From Channa striata (Eukaryota > Chordata > Actinopteri > Anabantiformes > Channidae): 64,000 bases of DNA. The notes beneath the pieces were generated by a model. The model was not told the origin of the DNA. It saw nothing but the letters and a program-made list of their open reading frames with translations, and did no database searches. Numbering within the stretch: the stretch's first letter is position 1; every line of letters starts with the position of its first letter. This document shows, piece after piece, positions 23,601-35,600 of this stretch. A program made the translations under genes and the position numbers. Location of the stretch: contig CM065187.1 of assembly GCA_033026295.1 (NCBI GenBank), positions 124,001 through 188,000 on the forward strand, given 5' to 3'.

Positions 23601-26600
23601 CGGTAGGTGACATGGACAGGCTCACCGGCGCCATTGCAACTAGGAAACAGTCGACTAGGCTGAAAAGAAGAACAAAAGTCCTAATTATTCTTTAATTTAC
23701 AATTGATAACATAAAACAAAATAAAACCACAAAACATAAAAAAAGTGTTTACAACAATCAGGAAAGTTTTCGTACACAATAAAAATAACTGCAGATTTTA
23801 AAACTATAATATAAGCTTTAGTTCTGTTAAAGAGTCTTTATGTAAGGATGAGAGCGGTTTATGATTTAGTTAGAATTTGGAAATCAAAAATTTAATTCAA
23901 TAAAAATAATAAATGTAACATTCCTGTGATTAGCGGGAATTTATTCTGAACATCAGACTAAACTCAAATAGGTGGAACCAAACTATTGGGTTTCTACAGA
24001 GGGATTATGGGTAACTAAATTACATGAGGATGAAGAGGAAGTTGTCTTAAAATACCACTGAAATATTCTTAATACAATAATCATTCACTAATTAACAGAA
24101 ACAATCCAAGGTTACATTCCTTTTAAAAATGAGGCGTCATTAATAGTGGACTGACACTAAGGCTGTGTGTATTAATTCATGTGTTATGTATCATGGTCTG
24201 TCCAGACTGTAGTGAACTGACAGATTAAAGAAACAGAGTCTCCTACATACTGTGTCATAGAAGTCAACATCTTTTAGGTCTGGGATGGCTCAACAGAACT
24301 CTGATCAAAGTGTTTCACAGATCTTTTACTGAAGTCATCTGTTGATTCATCTATCTCAGTGTTCATTGAACAGGATGGTTAAAGATGGCAGTAAAATCCC
24401 TGCAACTGCCCTTTGACAAGAAAGTGAACGTTTTCTTGAGGCATTTGTTCCATTCTTACCATCCGGTGGGGAGATCCCACGTACGGATGGTGCAGTCCAT
24501 TGCAGCAGTAATCAGCCAGCGGCCATCAGGGCTGAATGTCTGCAGAGAAAAACCTTTTGTTACTATGGCAACAATATGCTAACCCTAGCATATTTAGCTT
24601 TAGCATGGCCAGCTGGGTAACTGCACTGGCCTTTCCCCAACCCACCATGTCATTTATGTTTCCACGGTGACCTGAAAATTTCCTGACGATTCGTCTGGTC
24701 TCTATGTCCACAATCAGCAGGGTGAAGTCATCTAGTGCTAATGCTAGCATGCCGCTAACATTAACAAAACAGAAAAAAAATTGTTAGCTACCTGTCCCTG
24801 CGTAGCATCAGGCTAACTATAATACATGCCTCTGTGTAGTATCGTGCTAACTGTTAGCCACCTTTCTCTGTGTAGCATCATTTTAGCTGGTGTAGCATTT
24901 AGCTTTAGCTGTTCCTCCTGTTTCCTGGACTTGAAGCGCCAGAACTTGAGCAACAAATCACACCCGGTAGTGAGAGTCAGCTGGTTCAGTGTATCTGTAG
25001 CAACACCTTGAATTGTGCCGTTGTGAGCTGCAGCAGAGGGGGTGGTGTTAGAGACAGACAGAAAGACAGACAACAACATGTTCACTCACATGTTCTCACC
25101 TGTCAACTTACCTTTCTCATCATCACCATAGCAACCACGATGCAGGCCAGACTGTAGATTGTAAATGTCCACTCGCCCACACGATGTACCAATCAGGGCA
25201 AAGTTACCACAGGAAGTGACTTCAACAGCCTGGGATGAAAAAGAGAAAGTCATTTGAGCCTAAATGGAAATGGAGAGCGATTGGATGAGTTGAGAAGCAA
25301 GTGTGGTGGTGTTATTACTGTGGCAACGATATCCCTGCGGGGAGAGGGGGGGTGCAGGTGGTGAGCTCCCATAGTGCACCTCTGGTAGTTCCACGTAGTT
25401 GCTGCTAGATGGCCACGATGACACGCAACAATGCCGTCCCAGTCTGACTGACGAGTAGCAGCTGTGGATCAAAGACAGAGACGATCAGCTACACTTCAAA
25501 CACTTTCTCTATGGACATCAGGAGGAGGAAATTTGTAGGAGCACCCACTGGAGGAGAATGCCGTGATTGCAGGGAGACGCAGCTCCTCGTATGACAGCCC
25601 CTTCTTTTTCTTATGTTCTTTCTTTTTGTTGATGGAACCTGGACAACACACGTATACAAAATAAAATTACAATTTTCTTTGTTTGTTTATGCACATGCAA
25701 TTGGGTCTCACCTGTGATTAGTGACCCAGCAAGTGTGAAAACAGACAGTCCAGTGTGTTCTTTGTATGCCAGCTCTGTCTGATAACCTGTGTTGAATGCT
25801 TTCGCTCACTTTGGCCAAAACCACATGTCACACTTGGGAGCATTCACACAGCCTAGGGATGGGCATCCGTAAGTTTTTAACAGCACCATTACTCTTAGAG
25901 AAACTGCTTTTTGACTTGGTACTTTGCTCTACTCATGTTGGGACCCGTTGACTTTATTTTGTTTTGTGTAGTATATTTAAAATCATTCAGGAGTGGATTG
26001 GTTTACTGTGACTGCAACATGAAATGGGTACATTTACAAATTAAATCTGACCATCTGAGCTAGAATCAGAGCACTCTGCAGTATCAAAGATTATGAATAA
26101 AACAAACAACTTTTAATGCTTTATTACTCCAAGAATCCAGCTTTATGTAAAAGCTGCACAAATTTTTAAGGATGATTTCACTAATTTTACCCTTACTCTC
26201 AGAAACAGCATGTGTAAGCAAGACCTTTAAATCAGTGCTTCTCAAATAGTGGGTGCGCTGCCAGGGGGCGAGTGTGTGACCCTGGGGAACATGCTTTTTT
26301 TGCCGTACTAGAATAAAGTGTAATTGCAGAATAAATGTAGGAAGCTCACAATGATTTCCGATAGGACCAATCAGAAACAATATTGTCCCTGTTTGTGCCT
26401 AGAATTTTCAAGTAAGTTGGTCGAAGGTTATTCTAGAATAAAAGCTCATTGTGACTGGCATCCCCCTGAGATCTAATACCTATTACAGGCTTGTCATATT
26501 TTACCATCTTGTTTATGTTTGCATTTTGCGTCCATTTTCCTCTTTTTTTTTGCTGTTACAAATAATCTATGGACCAACGGGGCTATCCTTTCCATGACGT

Positions 26601-29600
26601 TACAAGACTGTAGCAATGTACTGACCGTGACCCAGGTTTTTGTTGAAGCGGTCATGGACAGTGGAGAAAGATTGTAGTGTCCCATCCTGACCTGTTGATT
26701 TTCAGAAAGGGTCTATAATCAATTATATTAGAATCAACAATTTAATTAAATTAAAAATATCATAATGTTATCCTTTGCAGATTTAGAATCATCAAATGTA
26801 ATAAAAAAATGTACAAAAAACAACAACAACAAGAAGGAACCAGAAGTGTAGTCAGCACTACTGACATTCGTTCTTCTGGGGAGTTAGTGGTCATTATCCT
26901 TTCATACTCCCTACTTTACTCTCTTCTATTATCCAGCTAATGATCCTATTCAGGCCACGTGAGAAACAAAACTGGGTCCCATAGCCAAGTTTCCCTTGGA
27001 CTGAGGAAGATGTTTGGTGAAGTAATAAAACAAAAAAGAAATTCCAAATAACATTGCTGAATGACATAAGCTCTTGGAATACTTAACCTTTACCAATAAA
27101 AATAAAAATATAGAATTCTGTTTAAAAATTTGATGAAATCCGATTAATTAACCCAAAATATGACAACATTTTAATTATGTAGTTGTTTAATCACCGGCAC
27201 TGAGGATGTTTTTCCCGTTGTTTCCATGGTGATGTATGGTAGTGGGTGAGGCACTATGGCCCTGACGACTTCGCAGCAGCCTGGCTTCACCTCCCTCCTG
27301 GTCAAATAACCACACCTAGGAAAAATACACACAAAAATTAGTTTTTTTTAAACGTTCAACTTTTATATACCGCTCTCTCTTTGTCTGGAGGTTTTGCCTT
27401 GATGCCGTTGTCAGCTCCATTGGTGATCAGTAGCGGCTCTCCGTGCAGGAAGGTTGTTGCGGCAACAGCTGTGCTGTGGATATGTCTTTGCTGAGCAACA
27501 AGCTGACGTTGCTCCAAATCCCAGATTGCAATGTGGCCCTGAGGACTGCTGGACACCACGATTGGAGGCCCATCTGAGAGAAAAAGACAGTTTGTCTTAA
27601 CCTCATTTCTGTAGGGGTGTTTGGTCACATGACCTCACCCATAAACATGACATCTGTACCTGTTCTTTACCTGTCCTGAAAGCGAGCGAGCTGACTGGTC
27701 CCCAGTCTTGAGTAAAGATCATCAGGGTCTCATCTAATCGGATATTGTGGATAATGATTTGGCCTGCGGCTGTCCCAACACCAACCACGTCCACAGCAGG
27801 ACTCTGTCCCATAGTTTTTTTTATTTACAGAAAAAAAATTTAATTTAAATGTTTATTCGTTTTATTTTAATAAAACTACTTTATTAAATCTTTTTCTATA
27901 AATGACATCAATTTTCAGTTAGCCCTTACCACTGAAACAATAAATTTCACAAAGATTAACTGTTCTTCATAAAATATAAACATGTGATATGGAATAAAGT
28001 GTGCAGTATCAAACTGGTTTTAAAGAAATCATCATAATAACTTTTTTTTAATCGATGTAACAACTGTGTTAATAAACCCATCAGTGACAGACCTGCTGCA
28101 GAGTGGTGACTCCTGCCGCCCAGCCAGGAAACGTAAACAACAATTTACTGAGGATGAAACAAAGTTTGAATAAAATTAAAGCAAGAAAACCACAATACAA
28201 ACAAGAGTGGGTGAAATGGTTAAACTAATAAAAACAAGTAACAATAATGCATGTTTGTTAGTTCATTAGTTAATCATCTTCTGGGAAGTTTCCATCTTTC
28301 TACATGACCAAACAAAATAATAATTATAAAAATGTAATTAAGAGAAACATTAGCATTAAAACAATAAATTACCATAAAAACATTGCTTTTAAGGCAAAAT
28401 TGTCTTTTCCATAATCTGTCATACTTTTATTTAAAAAAAAATCATGGTTTTGTTATTTTTTGCATTGTTATTAGTATTTTTCATCTAAAGAAATTTTTTT
28501 TATTTCTTGAATGTAAATCCTAAAACAGTTTGCTAAATACTGACAAATTTACAAACATTTAGAAACATTCCAAAAAAACTCCAAATAAAGTTTTAGCTTC
28601 ACGACTCTAGCTAAATCTTGACACTTAATCTGTCTACATAATAGCTATCTTTTTTTTTCAGAGGGACAATGCATATTAATTAAGAACAAGTGTAATACGC
28701 TGGATTACAGCAAAAACTGCTAGTTTCCATCCACAGTCTCTACGCAGGTAACAAATAATGAAACAAAGAAACACACAAAAGGCTCAGAGCACATGTTAGA
28801 CAAATCAACAACATAGATTAAAAGTGATCACAAACTTGGTTTGATTTCATCCATTCCTTAAGGTGTCTCTTGAAGGTGGTGTATGTTACCTATAAAGCTT
28901 TAAACGGTCAAGCCCCATCATATCTAAAAGACCTACTATTACCATATCATCCTACTAGACCACTTCGGTCCCAAAATGCAGGCCTACTTGTGGTTCCCAG
29001 AATTTCCAAAAATAGAATGGGAGGCAGAGCCTTTAGCTATCAAGCTCCTCTCCTGTGGAACCAGCTCCCTGTCCAGATTCGGGAAGCAGACACCCTCTCT
29101 ATTTTTAAGACTAGGCTCAAAACCTTCCTTTTTGATAAAGCTTATAGTTGGTTATAGTCATGCTGCAATAGGCTTAGACTGCTGGGGGACTCTGCACTGT
29201 GCAGAGTCTGGCACAGTGCAGAGTCTGGCACAGTGGATTTGGCGCTGTGTGTCCTCCAGTGTGCAGCTACTGGTCCTGCTAACCTGCTCAATGTTTTGTT
29301 GTTGCTTTTGTTGCTCTGTTCTTTTCTCTTTCCACTTTCCACTCAGCCCAACCGGTCAAGGCAGATGTCCGTCCACCCTGAGCCTGGTTCTGCTGGAGGT
29401 TTCTTCCGGTAAAGGGAGTTTTTCCTCTCCACTGTTGCCTATGGCTGCTCAAGGGGGATTTGTTGGGTTTTCTCTAAATGTTTGTATAGTCTTGACTTTA
29501 TTATGTAAAGTGCCCTGAGATGACCTTGTTGTAAATTGGCGCTATATAAATAAAGTTGAATTGAATTGAGCAGCCTCTATTCAAATATTAGAGAGCACAG

Positions 29601-32600
29601 TTTGTCCAAATGTAGTGCGTCTACATGGGACCTCAAAATCTCGCCGTGCTGTGACCCTAAGGCCACTGACAGTTTTTTATTTAATAATATCCTTCAAAGG
29701 AGAAGCAGCAAGACCATGCAAAACTTTATCTATACAAGTGTTTTAAAAATTTACAATTTATTATTAAAATTCAGTAAGATATACTTGTTCCCAGGTGGTG
29801 ATACAATATTCAATATTCGAGAAAATCATTGAAAATAAAAACACCCGAGCAGCTTTAATGGTCATAAAAGATCTGACCTGTTAAAAATGTTGTAACTTAA
29901 AATTAAGTGTCTTTGTAATTGTAATGTTTCTTAAATGTTAGCATTTAATCTAGTGTCAAACCACTTGAACTCTTCCACTAAATCAAGTTCCACTTCTCCC
30001 AAGAACACATTTTACTGCTTTATTTCATTTGCTTGTTTAGTAAACATCATGCAGACCGTCTTTTTAATATTCAGTTGTAGGCATGATTTCTTGACCCAAG
30101 ACTAATGTTAAGATTAGTGAAGCTTCATGAGTGTTTTTTTGTATGTGTAAAAACAACCGCGTAATCAGCATATTTACATTTTGACACACTTCCAGTAGGT
30201 TGTTTATGTAAATGGTGAACCGTATTGGTCCCAAAATTCTGCCTTGTGGGACCCCTACCGGACAGTCAAGGTAGGGGGATTTATTTCCACAAAGGGACAC
30301 ACACTGCTTTCTACTGAATAAGTATGACTGAATCCAAAGAAGTGCTTCGTTGGAGAAATCAAAGATTATTAGTTTTGATAAAAGTACTTAATGGTTAACA
30401 GTATCCAAAGCATCCTAAGTGTCCTTCTTGAGATCTAAAAAGGCGGCGCCCGCACAGACTGTTGAATAGCGATTTCAAAAGCCAAACTGCATTGGATGTA
30501 GAGATGCATGGCTATTATGCAAGTGTCTATTCATTACTTTGCCAATTAATTAAAATAGGAACTCACCTGGTCTTGATGTTCCACAGCTGCAGTGCACCCT
30601 GGGAGCTGCCCAGCAGCACCTTGTTCAGATATGTGCTAGGGTGCATCATGGCCGACACGTCGAAGGTCTTTGGATCAAATTCCAACCGTAGGTACACTTC
30701 TGAAAGACAAAAGCAAGGCTTGTTGGGTAAAAGGGCAGGTAAACAAAATGGTGAGAATACCTCAAGCTCCGCCCCTCCTGACCTCCTCCCTGCACGTCCC
30801 AAACGATGACATCACCTCCGCTGTCAGCGGAGATCAGCTGATCACCCAGAGGAAGCAGCACACGTACTTCCTGTCTGTGACCACAGTAACACATAACCAC
30901 CTTTTTGGAGAGCAGATGGTGACAATGTTATTAACATTTTTGCATTTTTAAAAATTCTTTTTTTATTCTTGTTGCTTTATATACACATTAAAATCTGTTT
31001 AATTTACTAAAAAATATTATATAATAAAGTTTTTTTTTTTTTTTTTGCTATTTGCTATTTTTGTTTTTTGTTTGCTATTGATATTTTTTGTTTGCTTTCC
31101 CACTTTCAATTTTTTTTTAGAAAAACGTAAAATTGGTGTCAACCAACATTCTTTTGGCCTTCTGTGTTTATGGTTTATGTTAATTTTGACTTTAAATCTA
31201 TTTTGAAACCACAGAATAATTTTTTTAAAACTCAAAACATTTCAATTAATAAAAAGAAAAAACAAAAACCTCTTTGTTCCTGGCGAAGGCACTGATGACT
31301 CGCCCGGAGGCTGCGAACACCAACATTCTGTCAGCTGCCAAACACGTGATATCATCTGGCAGGCTGTTACCTAGGCCAGAGCATCCCATTACATCACAAC
31401 ATAACAGCCAACCAGGGAGCAGGAATCATTTTTAAACTTAAATACAATACTTACTTACAGCGACGATTCCCAACCTGCTCACCTGAAAGCAATTAACAAA
31501 TTAATGAGTACCGTATTTTCCAGACCATCCCAACCTGCTCACCTTTAAGAGCAATTAACAAATTAATGAGATGGAAGTCATTGGAATCAAAACCTTTTTA
31601 TTCTTAGCGGGCTAAACAGCACTTTTACTGTGAGGCACCATTCAGGTTCAGTATGAATAAACACTTATGGTACAAAATCTTTTGTTGAGCGCAGCAACTC
31701 CTGCGTAATTCGTGAAGAATAAGAGACGTCTTCTCCTTTGGCTAAGAATAAGCTTTGGCTAAACAAGCCGTTTATTTATAACAAGGTTTTTGTCGGCTCT
31801 GTAGACATTTAAATAGTTAAACCTAAAACAGCGCACAGAACATCCTCAATTTATCAAACTTAAAAATATGCAAAATATATATTTCTTTTAAATTTTAGCA
31901 GCAGTTATTTTAAATGGTAAATGTAAACATTTAAATAGAAATTTTTATCAAACTTAAAAAAGCACCACACAGCAGTTATTTTAAAAGTATTTAGAAATTT
32001 CACTAGAAAGAGTGGAACATTCATTATTAACGCAAATCTTTTTGTACATTAACAGTCCCCAAAATCAGTACTATTTCATCACGACATAAGAACTGACAAA
32101 ACAGTGGAGCTTGACAGGGTTGTAGTTTTGTTGTTGCTTTTGTTGCTCTTTTCTTTTCTCTCCCTTAACTTTCCATTCACCCCAACCGGTCAAGGCAGAT
32201 GTCCGCCCACCCTGAGCCTGGTTCTGCTGGAAAGGGAGTTTCTCCTCTCCACTGTTGCCTTTAGCTGCTCAAGGGGGATTTCTTGGGTTTTCTCTAAATG
32301 ACTTTATTATGTAAAGTGCCTTCAGATGACTTTGTCGTAACTTGGACCTATATAAACAAATAAATTAATTAATAAGTACAGTCCTAGTGCCTAAATGTCC
32401 TGCTCACAGTAGCAATTTAATATTGAAAATAATACATTAAAAATAATTAGCCACAAAATTTCAGCAATTTAAGATCTTTTGCAAATTCCAAATATGATTA
32501 AACTAATGTCTGTTCTACTAAAACGTGGCACAAACAGACTCTTCTTGCCTCTCGGCTGTTAAGACACATGAAAGGGGCAAAATACCATAATCGTATGACT

Positions 32601-35600
32601 GTTATTCTCTGCTCAAATGTGCTTAAAAATCAGTTTTTTTTCATTGTTTGTGATCCATTTTACATACTGGGGATTGAGCCACTGACCATGTGTTCTGTGG
32701 ACATCTGCCTTATCAACTGAACTACAGCCACCCCACTGGTCAACAACATCTATTTATCAGTCTGAGCTTTTAAAGCATACCCGAACCTGAGATAGAAAAA
32801 TACTACTACTACTACTACTACTCTTTCGGCTTTTCCCATCAGGGGTCGCCATCCGTTTCCACTTCGCTCTTTCCTGGGCATCTTCCTCTCTGACACCAGC
32901 TAACCTCATGTCCTCTGTTAGAACATCCAAATATCTCCTCCTTGGTTGTCCTCTCGTCCTCTTGCCTGGCAGCTCCATCTCCAACATCCTTCTACCAATA
33001 TATTCACTATCCCTCCTCTGCACATGTCCAAACCATCTCAATCTGGCCTCTCTGACTTTGTTGCTAACACAGGCAACGTGCGCTGTCCCTCTGATGAGCT
33101 TGTTCCTTATTCTATCCAACCTCTTCACTCCTAAGGAGAACCTCAACATCTTCAACTCTGCTGCTTCCATCTCTGCCTCTTGTCTCTTTCTCACTGCTAC
33201 TGTCTCTAACCCATAGAGCAGAGCTGGTCTCACCACTGTCCTGTTCACCTTTCCTTTGAGTCTTGCTGACACTCTTCTGTCACACAACACTCCTGACACT
33301 TTCCTCCACCCATTCCAACCCGCCTGCACTCGCCTCTTCACCTCTTTTCCACACTCCCCATCACACTGAACTGTTGACCCCAAGTACTTAAACTCCTGCA
33401 CCTTCTTCACCTCAGCCCCCTGTAACCTCACGCTTCTACCTTGCTCCCTCTCGTTTAGACACGTTTTTTGTCTTGCTACGACTGACTTTCATGCCTCTTC
33501 TTTCCAGGGCAAACCTCCACCTCTCCAGCTGTTCCTCCACCTGCTCTCTACCTTCACTGCAAATCACAATGTCATCTGCAAACATCATTTTCCAGGGAGA
33601 TTTCTGTCTGACTTCATCTGTCAACCTGTCCATCAGCATAGAAAACAAGAAGGGACTCAAAGCCGATCCTTGGTGTAGTCCCACCTCCATCTTGAACTCC
33701 TCTGTCTGACCTACGGCACATCTTACCACCGTCATGCTCCTTTCATACATGTCCTGAACTACTCTGACGTACTTCTCTGCCACTCCCGACAACCTCATAC
33801 AGTACCACAGCTCCTCCCTCGGCACACTGTCATACGCCTTCTCTAAATCCACAATGACACAATGCAGCTCCTTCTGACCATTTCTGTACTTTTCCATCAA
33901 CAATCTCAAAGTGAAAATGGCATCAGTGGTGCTCTTACGGGGCATGAAACAACACTGCTGCACACAAATCTCCACATCCTTCCTAAGCCTGGCAAAGATA
34001 GATAGATGAGATAGAAAAATAAAGAATGCTTATAAATGTCATACTCTGTGACACTTAAAAAGATAATAAAGAGTTCTTTCCATTAAGATCACCCAACACT
34101 TTGATTCCTTTTGTTGCCCAATCTTCCTGAATGAGAGGTTTACCTCCTGATAGTAAGGTATTCCTCGAAATAGGTGAGGATTTGTGAGATATTGTTTTGT
34201 ACCCTATGAATCTGTCAGTTGATTTACATGTTTGTAGTACATGGGCATGTATGGCACCATATTTTAAGGCACATTTTTACGGGCATGCCCGAAAATAAGA
34301 AATCTTTAAGTTTCATAGGGGCTATAATTTCCTCTTCCAATTGTGTCCATGATATATTTTTTGATTCCAACAACCAGGAACGTAAAGTAAATGACCCGTG
34401 GTATAGTCTAAAATTAAGACAAGCACAACCTCCATCATTCCTACTACTCCTACGCAGTACAGAGCATTTAATCTTGTTTTGTTTTCGTCCCAGACATAAT
34501 TTCTCAACAATTAATCTAATAATTAACTTAGATTTTATTGCTTGTTTGTTCCTCACTTGTAAGTCACTTTGGATAAAAGCGTCTGCCAAATGCCTACATG
34601 TAAATGTAAATGTAATTGGCCAATAATTACTAGGAGGGGCTGAGGGCAACATACAGCTAATAGAATTTGTGGTAAAATGTTCATTTTTATTACTGAGATA
34701 TGGGCCGGAACTGATAATGGGAGAATCTTCCATGTAGTGATATTGTTTCTCTATTTTCTTCAGTATATTATTGTAGTTGACCGTGGAGTGGTAAGTGGAC
34801 ATCCTTGTCCTGTACCTCTAATTATAATCAATATATCTGATAAAGTTTCTTACAGTATATTACAGTACAATGTCTGTATCATTTGAATGAATTTGGGCTA
34901 AATCTGAATTCCAAGAGTGTTCTCCATAAATAACTCTCCACATCTAAGAATAGGAGGCCGTTAGAGGGTGGGATTTTCTTTTGGTTTCACTTCGTACGTG
35001 TAGTACTATTCTAATTTTGTCTGCTGCTAATTGTCCATTCACAAATCCTGTCTGGTCTGGACCAATTAGTTTGCTGACAACTTTTTCCATCCCCATTACT
35101 GGGGCTCTTGAATACATTTTAACTGGACATTCAATAGCAGATATTGATCTAGTGTTTTCTTGTTGTTTCAGTGTGAGTGCAAGAAGACGGCCAGGTGGAT
35201 TCCCTTCCAAGTAGTATTTGTGTCAGTTCTTGGGGTGTATTGTGTTAATAATTCCTTTTCTAATTTACTACACTCTCTAAGACTGTAATATAATTTAGTA
35301 ATTCCTTTTTTTGCAGTGTGAAGCAAAACGTACAGTATTATTGCGTAAAAAACCTTTTATAGTAGCCCAGAGTATCTCTGGTTCAACACTGCCTCTATTA
35401 ATGTCGATAAAATCTCCGACCCCTAGCCGCATATTTGCGAGATATGAGCAGTGTTTTGGAGAAGTGTGGCGTTTAACCTCCATCTCAATGATCTATGAGG
35501 GCTATCTAATCCTAGAGCATTCGCAACAGGATTATGATCAGTTAAATACCTCGACAGAATATTCACTGAGACTACAGATGGAATTAATGGGCTAGATAAA

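Noticed and set aside
34224..34802. 192-codon - strand open frame looking like a stand-alone gene
   Set aside because: Its parts include a translated SINE tail and L1-like C-terminal scraps; it is a mosaic of mobile DNA.
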